Source: UBA826 sp045564655
Lineage (GTDB): Bacteria; Chloroflexota; Dehalococcoidia; Lucifugimonadales; UBA826
Direction of reading: 5' to 3'
DNA length: 64,000 nt
Assembly: GCA_045564655.1 (NCBI GenBank)
Contig: JBJLGX010000008.1
Location: 1 to 64,000, forward strand
Positions 42,426 through 52,682 of the stretch are shown here, piece by piece; the first letter of the stretch is position 1, and the number at the start of each line of letters is the position of its first letter. The notes under the pieces were generated by a model. The model was not told the origin of the DNA. It saw only the letters and a program-made list of their open reading frames with translations, and did not search any database. Position numbers and translations under genes: made by a program.

Positions 42426-45103
42426 ATGTCTGACAAAATCAATTTATCCATAGATGGAATGGAAATACAAGCTGAACCAGGCAGCATGATTATTCAAGCT
42501 GCAATGGATAATGGAATGTACATCCCATATCTATGTTACTACCCAGGCATGAAACCTTATGGAGCATGCCGTATGTGTGTAGTCAAAGCAGAAACCCCTA
42601 CTCCTGATGGCTCTTACAGATCCCTACCAGGTAACCCTGCGTCTTGTACAACACCTGTATCTGAAGGTATGCGTGTTGAGACTAATACTGAAGGATTAGT
42701 AGATTTGAGAAAAGGAGTTATGGATCTTTTGATATCAGAACACCCTCACGGATGTCTGAATTGTCACAGAATAGATTTATGCGGACCAACTGATGTTTGC
42801 CTTAGACACGTCACTGTAAAAGATCGGTGTGTAACCTGTCCTAAAAATGAACGATGTGAACTAAAAGACACTGTTCGATACATGGAAATGGAATTAACAA
42901 CATCACTGACTTACAACAACAGACATTTACCGCTAGAAGTAAAAGATCCATATATTGATATGGATATGAATTTATGCATAGTCTGTGCACGCTGTGTTCG
43001 AGCATGTGATGAAATTAGAAATGATCAAGCAATTACATTAATGGATCACTCTGGCAGAAGTATCATAGGTACAGCCAACGGAACATCTCTTCTGGAATCT
43101 GGATGTGAATTTTGTGGAGCGTGTGTAGATGTATGTCCAACTGGAGCATTAGTTGAAAAAGATAACAAATGGGACAAAGCAGTAAAAACAGTCACAACAA
43201 CTTGCCCTCACTGCCCTGGAGGATGTCAGTTAGACATAAATGTAAATAAAAGAAATAAAATAATAAGATCCATACCTGTACTAGAAGCCTCTGCAAATCG
43301 TGGGCAAACATGTTTTAAAGGTAAATTTGGAATCGAATCACCAAATGAGAAAAAACGATTACAGAAACCTTTAATTCGTAAAAATGGAACTCTCGAAGAA
43401 TCTAATTGGCCTGAAGCTTTAGATTATGTAGCAAAAACATTGTCAAAATACCAAGGTACTGAATATGCATTGATTACATCTCATGAAAACACTAATGAAG
43501 AGCAATATGTTGCTCAAAAATTTGCCCGAGAGATAATGAAATCATCAAACTTAGATGTGAATTCTAATAATAAACCAGGCCTTGTAGATGCTATATCAGA
43601 AAGTATTGGTATTCAAGGAGCAACTAGCCGAACATGGGAACTACTAAATTCTGATTGTATATTAGTAGTTGGATCAAATATGACTGAAGAACAAAATATT
43701 TCATCAATACCTATAAAACAGGCTGTGGCTAAAGGCGCAAAATTAATTGTTATAGACCAAAGAGAAACTGAATTGACAAGATATGCAGATGTTTGGCTTA
43801 GACCAAATATAGATTCAGAAACATTCTTGATAGGTGGTTTTATACGAACAATAATGGATGAATCACTAGAAGACCACAACTTTATAATTGACTCTTGCAC
43901 AGGATTTACTAAGTTCAGAAAAGCAATATGGGATTTTGACATACTTAAAATATCTGAAATTTGTGGAATCTCCGAAGCAAAAATCCGTGAAACAGGACGT
44001 ATATTTGCTAATGCGAATTCATCGTCAATATTATATGGTTTGGAAACTACTTCACGTAGCAAACAAAAGGATTGTTCTCACGCACTTATTAATTTATCTC
44101 TATTAACAGGTAATGTAGGAGGAAATTCTGGAGGACTTTACCCTCTTTTTGTTGGTACAAATGAACAAGGGGCAAAAGATATGGGAGTTTCGCCTGTACA
44201 TAACCCTGGTTACAAATCTGTAAAAAAACGTGGCTTAGGGATACCTGAAATCATAAATGAGATCAATTCAAATAATGTCAAAGTTGTACATATTATCGGC
44301 GATTCGATAGATATGAATAGTCGCCGCACTACTGAAGATATATCTTCCATATTAAGTAAGCAGATTTTGTCATTAATCACTCTGTATATGAAAATGATAT
44401 CAGCCAAAATTCAGATGTTGTATTCCCTTCATTACACTATACTGAAAAATCAGGAACATACACAAACTTAGAACGCAGAATACATAAAGTACAACCCGTT
44501 AACATTTCTGAATCAGAAGCAGATGATGATTGGAGAATATTATCTCAATTAGCAAAAAGACTAAACTCTAATGACTTCGACTTTGTAGACTCTAATTCTA
44601 TATTATGCGAAATAGTTACAGCTGTACCTCAATATGAAAATATTATCCCTGAATCTATTGATATTAAAGGTTTTATATGGGAACCGATTAATAATATTGG
44701 AAAATATAAATTCACAGATACTGAATTAGAAATTGAGAATTCAAACATAGATGATGATTATCCTTTAATATTTGCACCAGGAAGAATATTACTTGACTTG
44801 AACAGAGATGCTGAAGTCATAACAGAAAAAAACTCAAATACTATAACAAGACCAACAATAATTGAAGTAAGTACCGAAGATGCTAAAATGTCTAAAATAA
44901 CTGAAGGAGAGTCTATTAAATTGATTGGTGATAATTTCGAATTATCTGGAAAAGCTCACATTAATGGACTGCAAAAAGGTCTTGTGTCATCTACATCATT
45001 ATTTGGTAGTTTGGTTGAAAAAGTAGTTGCTAGTGATGACCCTAACAAGATTAGTAATATAGACAGGCTACCTATACGAAAAGTTAAAATTGTACGAGAA
45101 TAA
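42426..45103 (+). CDS. NuoG/FdhA-like large Fe-S subunit, FDH fold without catalytic Cys/Sec, one frameshift
   Basis: About 892 residues once one missing base near 44358-44360 is allowed. N-terminus: 2Fe-2S ligands in GACRMCVV, then HPHGCLNCHRIDLCGPTDVC, two 4Fe-4S groups (CIVCARCVRACDE, CEFCGACVDVCPTGAL), and the FDH-type 4Fe-4S group CPHCPGGCQLDI. The following molybdopterin-type domain keeps LFVGTNEQGAKDMGVSP and ADFVINHSVYENDISQNSD, FDH-like signatures. But where formate dehydrogenases have the Mo-ligating Cys/Sec and His, this reads VNSNNKPGLVDAI, so it is unlikely to oxidise formate. The frame shift sits just before ADFVINHSV and splits the gene in two; both parts are conserved. Confidence 0.88.
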
Positions 45104-45155
45104 TACAAATTCGAATTAAATATATTGAAAATTCACAATTAGCACAGAGGTAAAT

Positions 45156-45905
45156 ATGACAACAAGAAAAATACCAAAAAAACCACCTCTAGCTGAGATA
45201 AGAATTGTAGATCGGCAAGACAAAACAGATGACTTAGCCATTATTTGGTTAGAAAAGCCCGAAGGGTATCAATTTAAACCAGGTCAATACTGTACTATAG
45301 GACATGATGGAATAGAGAGAGCATATTCTATTGCATCTGCCCCACATGAAGAATATATAGAACTTTTTGTGGAGTTAGTCCCTCTAAACGAAGGAGGAGT
45401 ATTAACCCCCATACTATGGGAACTCAACAAAGGAGATAAAGTTACTATAAGACCTAGGGCAAAAGGTATATTCACATTTAAGGAAGAAAAATCTCATCAA
45501 TTATTAGTATCTACAGTAACAGGAATTGTTCCATATGTAAGTTTCATAAGAAACTATATTGAAACAAACAACTCAGGACATAAGTTCTATGTACTTGCTG
45601 GAGCAAGTTATTACGATGAATTTATATATGACAAAGAATTTATAGAATTTTCTGAATCTCATCCTGGACTTGTCAATTTTATACCTAGTATTAGTAGACC
45701 AAATGAAGAAAAAAATTCTGGTTGGCATGGGGATAAAGGTAGAGTAAACAATATAATAGAAGATAAGATAAAAGAATTAGATTTACCCTCTGACGATACT
45801 ATGGTGTATGCTTGTGGACACCCTGGAATGATAGAAGATGTAAAAGAAAGAGTAACTCCTTTAGGATTTGATTTCTTAGAAGAACGTTTTTGGAAAGATG
45901 ATTAA
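45156..45905 (+). CDS. Ferredoxin-NADP+ reductase-like flavoprotein
   Basis: 249 residues. FAD-binding REYSxAS-type motif is ERAYSIASAPHEEYIEL, preceded by KPGQYCTIG; the NAD(P) domain has STVTGIVPYVSFIRN (GTGxxP-like position altered to VTGIVP), KFYVLAGASYYDEFIYD and YACGHPGMIEDVKERV. It exchanges electrons between NAD(P)H and a ferredoxin or flavodoxin. It lies 52 bases after the nuoG-like gene with SD AGAGG, and probably belongs to the same unit, which would link the NADH module to a ferredoxin pool. Confidence 0.87.
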   Translation: MTTRKIPKKPPLAEIRIVDRQDKTDDLAIIWLEKPEGYQFKPGQYCTIGHDGIERAYSIASAPHEEYIELFVELVPLNEGGVLTPILWELNKGDKVTIRPRAKGIFTFKEEKSHQLLVSTVTGIVPYVSFIRNYIETNNSGHKFYVLAGASYYDEFIYDKEFIEFSESHPGLVNFIPSISRPNEEKNSGWHGDKGRVNNIIEDKIKELDLPSDDTMVYACGHPGMIEDVKERVTPLGFDFLEERFWKDD

Positions 45906-45960
45906 TAAAATTATATTAATTTAATCTTAAATCATTATTGTCATATAAATTGGTACAAGA

Positions 45961-48528
45961 ATGACAACACCTGCAAGAAAACAGTATTTAGATATTAAAT
46001 CACAGTATTCAGATGAAATACTTTTGTTTAGAATGGGTGATTTCTATGAAACTTTTGATAAAGATGCAGAAATCATATCAAGAGAATTAGATATCGCATT
46101 AACAGCACGTAATATGGGTAAAGAAAACCCAATACCTCTTGCAGGAATTCCATATCACTCATTAGAAAAATATTTATCTACGCTAATTAAAAAAGGTCAC
46201 AAAGTCGCTATTTGTGAACAAACAAGTGACCCCTCCGAGTCAACAGGAATAGTTGATAGAGAAGTAGTTAGAGTAGTAACTCCTGGAACTATTACAGAAG
46301 ATAGTTTGTTAGACATAAAAGCAAACAATTATCTTGTTTCATTAATAATTAAAGGCGACTTTGCAGGAATAGCTTTTATAGACATTACCACTACAGAATT
46401 CATGACAACTCAAATCCCTCTAGATAAAGTGTATTCAGAAATAAGTCGCTTATATCCAAAAGAACTAATCGTGTCCTCCAAAATAAACTATCCCGGAATT
46501 GAGTCTTTAGATACTTATATATCTTCTATTGAAGATAATTCATTTGATCTTAATATAGCTAATGAATTATTAACATCTCATTTCGGGGTTAAGTCATTAG
46601 AATCATTCGGATGTAATGATCTTCCTTTGGCTATTCAAGCTGCGGGAGCGATATTGGAGTACGTAAGAACTCATCAGAAAGACACTCTTGCAGGAATAAA
46701 GACTCTTAGGGCATACTCCACTAATGAATTTATGATCATCGATCATCAAACACGTAGAAACTTAGAATTATTTGCTGGTGGAAAATGGAACCAAACATCT
46801 GGATCTCTTTTCTCAGTTTTAGACAAAACAACAACTGCTATGGGAAGTCGATTACTACGAAAATGGATTTCGCAACCTCTCATTGACGTGATTGATATTA
46901 AAAAAAGGCAAAGCATAATTGAAATATTATTGAAAAACCATTCAGAAACTGAAAAAATCCGCAATATTCTCAAAAACATATCGGATCTAGAAAGATTGTC
47001 AACCAAATTAATAAGAGGAAATGCATCGCCAAGAGACTTGCTAGGTATATCTAAGAGTTTAAAGAATTATACGGAAATACAAAGCTTATTATCTGAAATA
47101 ATAATTGATCATGATACCAAGTGGATAGAATCACAATTTAAAGACCCAAAAGAAATATGTCATTTAATAGACTCTTCAATATCTGATCAAGCACCTTTGT
47201 ATCCTGGAGATGGCAATACAATCAAACCTGGATTTTTACCAGATCTAGATGAAATCAGAAAGGATTCTAAAACAGCAAAAAATTATATGGCATCGATGGA
47301 ATCATCTGAAAAAAATCGCACTGGAATAAAATCATTAAAAATAGGTCACAACAAAGTATTCGGATACTATATTGAAATCAGTAAATCTAATTTGGATTTA
47401 GTACCTCCTGAATATATTCGTAAACAGACGCTAGTTGGAGGAGAAAGATTTATAACTCCTGAGATGAAGGAACATGAAGTAAAAATACTAAATGCCCAAG
47501 ACCAAATAAACAAAGTAGAAATTAGAATTTACAATCAAATATGCTCTCAAATATTGGATCATCTAGACACCATATTCCAGATATCTAGTGTTACAGCATT
47601 AATTGACGTATTTTGCTCATTATACTCAGTCGCCAAATCAAAAGAATATGTTAAACCAGATATGATAGACGGCAGTGAAATACTGATAGAAGAAGGTAGA
47701 CACCCCGTTGTAGAAAATGTACTAGGCTCAGAGAAATTCATTGCAAATGACATTACTGTAAACAATGAAAACCATCAGATATTGCTAATAACCGGCCCTA
47801 ATATGTCAGGTAAATCTACGTACCTAAAACAAGTAGGATTAATAACATTAATGGCACAAATAGGAAGTTATGTACCGGCAAAAAAAGCTCAAATTGGAGT
47901 AGTCGACAGAATATTCACTCGAGTCGGATTACAAGATGACTTAACAGTAGGTCAATCAACTTTCATGGTTGAAATGATTGAAAGTGCATATATATTAAAT
48001 CAAGCGACAAAAAACTCATTGATCATACTCGATGAAATAGGAAGAGGAACAAGCACATATGATGGATTAGCAATTGCAAAATCTATTGCTGAATATATTC
48101 ACAACCATCCTTCTTTAGGATGCAAAACTTTATTTGCCACACATTACCATGAGATGACACAACTTGAAGAGCAATTACCTCGAGTAACAAATTTGCACAT
48201 CTCAGTATCTGAAGATAACGACAAAGTAGTTTTCTTAAGAAAAGTGGTTCCAGGAGGGGCAAACAAAAGTTATGGGGTTCATGTAGCTAAATTAGCTGGA
48301 TTACCAAACCCAGTCATAAATAGAGCTTGGGAATTATTAAATGAACTAGAAAAATATAACCGTACTAACTCGAATAGCTCGATTGAATCAGGGATACAAT
48401 TAGGATTATTAAATGAATCTAATCAGGTATTAGACGAAATTAAAAATATTGACATCGCTTCATTAACACCATTAGAAGCTATAATAAAACTATACGAATT
48501 CCAAAAGTTTATCAATTCAGGTTCTTAA
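45961..48528 (+). CDS. mutS: DNA mismatch repair ATPase MutS
   Basis: 855 residues, full MutS1. The mismatch-reading F-x-E motif is in LFRMGDFYETFDKDAE; the lever and clamp domains follow; the ATPase has Walker A TGPNMSGKSTYLKQ, Walker B NSLIILDEIGRGTSTYDGLA, and FATHYHEMTQLE. It binds mismatches and insertion loops and recruits MutL; no mutL is in the window. The last 17 bases overlap aroE on the other strand, so the two mRNAs are complementary there. Confidence 0.97.
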   Translation: MTTPARKQYLDIKSQYSDEILLFRMGDFYETFDKDAEIISRELDIALTARNMGKENPIPLAGIPYHSLEKYLSTLIKKGHKVAICEQTSDPSESTGIVDREVVRVVTPGTITEDSLLDIKANNYLVSLIIKGDFAGIAFIDITTTEFMTTQIPLDKVYSEISRLYPKELIVSSKINYPGIESLDTYISSIEDNSFDLNIANELLTSHFGVKSLESFGCNDLPLAIQAAGAILEYVRTHQKDTLAGIKTLRAYSTNEFMIIDHQTRRNLELFAGGKWNQTSGSLFSVLDKTTTAMGSRLLRKWISQPLIDVIDIKKRQSIIEILLKNHSETEKIRNILKNISDLERLSTKLIRGNASPRDLLGISKSLKNYTEIQSLLSEIIIDHDTKWIESQFKDPKEICHLIDSSISDQAPLYPGDGNTIKPGFLPDLDEIRKDSKTAKNYMASMESSEKNRTGIKSLKIGHNKVFGYYIEISKSNLDLVPPEYIRKQTLVGGERFITPEMKEHEVKILNAQDQINKVEIRIYNQICSQILDHLDTIFQISSVTALIDVFCSLYSVAKSKEYVKPDMIDGSEILIEEGRHPVVENVLGSEKFIANDITVNNENHQILLITGPNMSGKSTYLKQVGLITLMAQIGSYVPAKKAQIGVVDRIFTRVGLQDDLTVGQSTFMVEMIESAYILNQATKNSLIILDEIGRGTSTYDGLAIAKSIAEYIHNHPSLGCKTLFATHYHEMTQLEEQLPRVTNLHISVSEDNDKVVFLRKVVPGGANKSYGVHVAKLAGLPNPVINRAWELLNELEKYNRTNSNSSIESGIQLGLLNESNQVLDEIKNIDIASLTPLEAIIKLYEFQKFINSGS

Positions 48529-49360
48529 TCATCTTTTGCTGAGCAGCTTCAAGCATTACATCAAAATTAGGGTCAAGTCCTGTCCATAATTTAAAGGCAT
48601 GTGCTCCTTGATGTATAAGCATTGACAACCCATTTGAAGTTTTAGCACCTGACTTTGCAGCTATTTTCATCAGAGGTGTCTCCAAGGGATTATAAACCAT
48701 GTCATAAACAAAAGAATCTTCTGATATATCAAAAGATTCTAAAAAGGATCCTGTCGAACCGTTCCCTAACATCCCAAAAGAAGTGCAATTAACTATCAGA
48801 AATGCTTCCTTAGAAATATTAGTTACAGCTTTATCATATATGCTAATCGCATCAATATTATCTTCCTTAAATTCATTTGCTATTTTTATAGCTCTCATTT
48901 CGGTTCTATTCGCAATTGTTATCTTCGAAAATTTTTTAAGTATTAATGTTCTTAAAGCAGCTCTTGCTACTCCCCCTGCCCCTAAAATTAACGCTGATTT
49001 ACCTTTTGTATCTAAATCAATAAATTCATCTAGTGCATTAGAAAAACCAGAAATATCCGTATTATATCCAACTAGCGTACCTGCGGTATTAACTACTGTA
49101 TTGACGGCGCCGACAGACAAAGCATCCATGTGTATATCATCTAAATAATCAATAATTATTTCTTTATACGGTATAGTCACGTTCATCCCCAATACAGAAT
49201 GAAATTTAAAATCCTGAACAAAATTTGGTATTTGTTCTAACTTTAAAGGCCAAGATTCATAAACAATATTAATATCTAAATCATCAAAAGCTGCCTGCTG
49301 AAATATTGGTGACAATGAATGCTCTAATGGATATCCTATAATCCCTACTTTTTTTACCAC
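48512..49360 (-). CDS. aroE: Shikimate dehydrogenase
   Basis: 282 residues. Substrate-binding EHSLSPIFQQAAFDDL and NVTIPYKEIIIDYL (catalytic Lys), AVNTVV, NADP-binding GAGGVARAALRTL, NRTEMRA, and the C-terminal GLSMLIHQGAHAFKLWTG. It reduces 3-dehydroshikimate with NADPH on the way to chorismate. No other aro gene adjoins it. It overlaps mutS convergently and is divergent from the uracil-DNA glycosylase gene. Confidence 0.95.
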   Translation of the reverse strand: MVKKVGIIGYPLEHSLSPIFQQAAFDDLDINIVYESWPLKLEQIPNFVQDFKFHSVLGMNVTIPYKEIIIDYLDDIHMDALSVGAVNTVVNTAGTLVGYNTDISGFSNALDEFIDLDTKGKSALILGAGGVARAALRTLILKKFSKITIANRTEMRAIKIANEFKEDNIDAISIYDKAVTNISKEAFLIVNCTSFGMLGNGSTGSFLESFDISEDSFVYDMVYNPLETPLMKIAAKSGAKTSNGLSMLIHQGAHAFKLWTGLDPNFDVMLEAAQQKMIKNLN

Positions 49361-49387
49361 TATCTCCCCTTGTATAAAAACAGTTTA

Positions 49388-49417
49388 TTGACCTGATTAT
49401 AAACACCTTGATAGGAT
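49388..49417 (+). promoter_or_regulatory. Sigma-70-type promoter for the uracil-DNA glycosylase gene
   Basis: TTGACC (49388-49393), an 18-base spacer, TAGGAT (49412-49417). The start of transcription would fall only about 15 bases before the ATG at 49439, so the 5' leader is very short. Confidence 0.6.
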
Positions 49418-49438
49418 TGCTAAATTACAATTCACAAA

Positions 49439-50041
49439 ATGACCACGAATTTATTATATATGGATTTACCTTATTCTATAACAGATATAGCTTCACAAAT
49501 ATCACAGTGCACATCATGCGAACTACATAAAACACGAACTTTAACTGTTCCTGGGCACGGTGACCCAAAATCTAAAATAATGATCATTGGGGAGGCTCCA
49601 GGTCGTAATGAAGACCAAACTGGAATGCCATTTATTGGTAAGGCGGGCCATATCCTAGATATCTTATTGGAATCTATTGAACTAGATAGAAAAAAGATAT
49701 TTATTACTAATATGGTTAAATGCCGTCCACCGCAAAATAGAGACCCTAAACCTACTGAAATCACTCACTGCAGTGGGTTTTTAGATCATCAAATACATAT
49801 GATTAACCCTTTAGTAATTATTACTCTGGGACGTTTTTCTCTAAACAGATTCTTACCTAATGCCACTATTAAAAATGCCCGCGGAACAATTCATAAATGG
49901 AACCAATACACCATTTTCCCTATATATCATCCTGCAGCCGCACTCTATAATCCTAAATTACTACCAAGAATGAAATCTGATTTTGAAAAAATATCTCTGC
50001 TAATTAATAAGTTAAACGGTCATAGCGAATCAATAAAATAG
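49439..50041 (+). CDS. Uracil-DNA glycosylase, family 4 (Fe-S type)
   Basis: 200 residues. Cysteine pair CTSCELHKTR at the N-terminus, active-site IIGEAPGRNEDQTGMPFIG, VKCRPPQNRDPKP with another cysteine and THCSGFLDHQ with the fourth; the HPAAAL loop in FPIYHPAAALYNPK replaces the HPS loop of family 1. It removes uracil from DNA using an Fe-S-stabilised fold, as in Thermus and archaeal UDGa. Stands alone, with ftsK 115 bases downstream. No good SD is visible, in keeping with a nearly leaderless mRNA. Confidence 0.93.
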   Translation: MTTNLLYMDLPYSITDIASQISQCTSCELHKTRTLTVPGHGDPKSKIMIIGEAPGRNEDQTGMPFIGKAGHILDILLESIELDRKKIFITNMVKCRPPQNRDPKPTEITHCSGFLDHQIHMINPLVIITLGRFSLNRFLPNATIKNARGTIHKWNQYTIFPIYHPAAALYNPKLLPRMKSDFEKISLLINKLNGHSESIK

Positions 50042-50123
50042 CATTATTTTAAATAATAAATCTCTAAAAGTGACCTTAACTACCCTAGAAGAAATATGTA
50101 AAAATGTTCTACATTGGATTATT

Positions 50124-50138
50124 GAATATTAAATATTC
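50124..50138. promoter_or_regulatory. Symmetric element upstream of ftsK
   Basis: GAATATT-A-AATATTC is a perfect 15-base inverted repeat, 19 bases before the chosen ftsK ATG and next to its SD. An operator or RNA hairpin is possible; in AT-rich DNA chance is a strong alternative. Confidence 0.3.
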
Positions 50139-50156
50139 TTATTGAAAAGGGTAAAA

Positions 50157-52649
50157 ATGATAAAACTTAATCCGAATAGCGGAAAGGAAACAAAATTCCG
50201 AATCCCCGCATTTAGTGTAACGTTATCTCAAATCTTAATAACCTTTTTAATAGTCGGATTAACTGCTTTAGGTTTATTAATATATGTTAATACTGAATAC
50301 TTAATAAATGTTATTAATTCCACTTTAACCATAGCACTAAATTTGATTGAACATATCCTTATGTGGTTGGGAATCGGGGTTGTCTTAATAATTATATGGA
50401 TATCATTAATCGTTGGTTTCATAAAATCAAATGTGATTAGATCTATTCTTAAATCATACAAAAAAGAAACTGTTGGGTTAATGGGGATAACTTTTTTAGT
50501 TTGGGGACTTGGGGGCATATTATTAACTGGTCAAGGGTTCCCAGGTTGGTCGTCAACTTCTCACGATGTCCCTATAGGTGGAATTATCGGCCAAACAATT
50601 TCCGGGTATGATTACGGAACAATACAAGTTATCTTCCGATTATCTGGGATATTGATAATTTCGTCTATTATTGCACGACCAACTGTAGTCTCTATACTAT
50701 CATCTGCTGGAATAACTGGATTGAAATCAATCTATACAACCTTCATAAAAACATTAAAATCAATCAATAATATATATTCATTAAAACCTTCTCCTAAAGC
50801 AATACCGGAGTCGTCCGTCATTGAAGATGATCAAATTGCACCTGACACTTATAATTTGGAAATCTCTGATCAAACCATTGAAACTGATCACCCTTTAGAT
50901 GAAAAGGACAGTGAAACAAACGACTCTCCTGGAATTTTTATTCAAAACCCAAATTCTTTAGAGGTTGATTCAGATAATATAGAGGTCGAAAGACCTAAAC
51001 CTGATTCCCCTACTGACTTTATAAATATACGACCCGTTGTTATTGAAGAAGAAGGCACTTTATTTAACGAATTTTGGGGAAAGGAGACCACCAAAAGTAA
51101 TCCATCTGAATCACATGATTTAAACTCTCAAAAAAAATATCCCCAAAAGTCCTTTGATTGGAAAACTCCTACATTAGAAATTTTAGAAAATTCAGATGAA
51201 ATCACAATTACAGTAGAGGAAATTGAAGAAACATCAAATATTATAAAAAGAACATTCGCAGAATATCGGATTGAAATTGAAGTAGCCCAAGTAAGACCAG
51301 GTCCGACAGTAACAATGTATGGTATCGAACCTGGATGGATAAGAAAAACAAAAAGAGTCCAAATTAAAAATTCAGATGGAACCAAAAAACTAGATACTGA
51401 TGGAAAACCAATTGTAGAGCAACAAGAAGATAAGACAAGAGTTAGTGTAGACAATATACTAAGAAGAGAAAAAGATTTATCACTAGCTCTTAAAACCCCG
51501 AGTTTAAGAATAGAGACTCCCGTAATGGGCGAATCTCTTTTAGGAATAGAAGTTCCAAACCCTACGCCAAGTTTAGTTTCACTAAGAAAAGTCATGCAAA
51601 GTGACACTTTTGAAAATCTGAAATCCAATTCTGTATTGCCAGTAGCTTTAGGGCGAGGCTCGGATGGTGACGAGGTAGTTTTTGACCTTGCTAAAATGCC
51701 TCACCTTTTAATTGCTGGAGCGACAGGAAGTGGTAAAAGTGTATGTATGAACGCTATTATTTCTTGTTTAATTATGAAACATTCTCCTGCAGAATTACAA
51801 ATGTTATTAGTAGACCCAAAAAGAGTTGAATTAACACCTTACAATGGTATACCGCACCTTATAACCCCTGTAGTAGTCGAAACAGACAAAGTTGTTAACT
51901 TACTAAAAGGATTAATACAGGAAATGATGGATCGATATAGAATAATGGAAGAAATTGGTGTACGAAACATAGAAACATATAATAAAAAATCATCAGATAC
52001 GATGCCGTATATCGTAGTTGCCATAGATGAATTAGCAGACTTAATGATGACAGCTGCATTTGATGTTGAACAGTCTATTTGCCGATTGGCTCAACTTGGA
52101 AGAGCAACTGGAATACATTTAATCATTGCAACTCAAAGACCTTCAGTTGATGTTATAACAGGTCTGATAAAAGCGAATTTCCCAAGTAGGATTAGCTTTG
52201 CTGTAACATCACAAGTTGACTCTCGAACAATTTTAGACACAGTTGGAGCAGATAAATTGCTTGGTAAAGGAGATATGCTATATCAGCCAATAGACATGGG
52301 AAGACCTACTAGGGTTCAGAGTGTGTATATATCAGATAGTGAAATATCAAAAATTGTTGATTATTGGCAAACCGTATCATGGGGTCACAAAACATCGATA
52401 GACCTCAATTTCATTCCTGAATCATCAGATCAAATAACAGAAAATACTTTTTCAAGTAATGACAAGGATTCGTTACTTGAAAAAGCAATAGAATTAACTC
52501 AAAGACAAAACAAAGTATCAACTTCACTACTTCAGAGAAGATTAAGAATAGGATACCCTAGGGCAGCAAGACTAATGGATGACTTAGAAGATATGGGTAT
52601 TGTAGGGCCAAGTGACGGATCGAAGTCCCGTGATGTTATAATCCAATAA
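50157..52649 (+). CDS. ftsK: DNA translocase FtsK/SpoIIIE
   Basis: 830 residues from ATG 50157 (SD AAAAGGG); TTG 50142 is less likely. About four membrane helices (residues about 20-180), a low-complexity acidic linker (about 200-340), then the motor: GGCAT-like LLIAGATGSGKSVCMNAI (Walker A), MPYIVVAIDELADLMM (Walker B), and LAQLGRATGIHLIIATQRPSVD. A C-terminal winged-helix gamma domain reads ISTSLLQRRLRIGYPRAARL-like (VSTSLLQRRLRIGYPRAAR). It pumps chromosome ends across the septum and activates dimer resolution. No partner genes (xerCD) nearby. Confidence 0.96.
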   Translation: MIKLNPNSGKETKFRIPAFSVTLSQILITFLIVGLTALGLLIYVNTEYLINVINSTLTIALNLIEHILMWLGIGVVLIIIWISLIVGFIKSNVIRSILKSYKKETVGLMGITFLVWGLGGILLTGQGFPGWSSTSHDVPIGGIIGQTISGYDYGTIQVIFRLSGILIISSIIARPTVVSILSSAGITGLKSIYTTFIKTLKSINNIYSLKPSPKAIPESSVIEDDQIAPDTYNLEISDQTIETDHPLDEKDSETNDSPGIFIQNPNSLEVDSDNIEVERPKPDSPTDFINIRPVVIEEEGTLFNEFWGKETTKSNPSESHDLNSQKKYPQKSFDWKTPTLEILENSDEITITVEEIEETSNIIKRTFAEYRIEIEVAQVRPGPTVTMYGIEPGWIRKTKRVQIKNSDGTKKLDTDGKPIVEQQEDKTRVSVDNILRREKDLSLALKTPSLRIETPVMGESLLGIEVPNPTPSLVSLRKVMQSDTFENLKSNSVLPVALGRGSDGDEVVFDLAKMPHLLIAGATGSGKSVCMNAIISCLIMKHSPAELQMLLVDPKRVELTPYNGIPHLITPVVVETDKVVNLLKGLIQEMMDRYRIMEEIGVRNIETYNKKSSDTMPYIVVAIDELADLMMTAAFDVEQSICRLAQLGRATGIHLIIATQRPSVDVITGLIKANFPSRISFAVTSQVDSRTILDTVGADKLLGKGDMLYQPIDMGRPTRVQSVYISDSEISKIVDYWQTVSWGHKTSIDLNFIPESSDQITENTFSSNDKDSLLEKAIELTQRQNKVSTSLLQRRLRIGYPRAARLMDDLEDMGIVGPSDGSKSRDVIIQ

Positions 52650-52682
52650 AATCAGTTTAAGTATACTTATTTGGATCCTGAC

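Noticed and set aside
42426..44471. Calling this an active formate dehydrogenase alpha subunit
   Set aside because: The Cys/Sec and His positions that bind and catalyse at Mo are absent; the signature there is VNSNNKPGLVDAI.
44798..45103. A separate 101-residue gene
   Set aside because: It is the in-frame C-terminus of the nuoG-like gene after a missing base near 44360.
50042..50080. AT-rich near-palindrome after the uracil-DNA glycosylase gene as a terminator
   Set aside because: The stem is all A/T with no T-tract after it, too weak to call.
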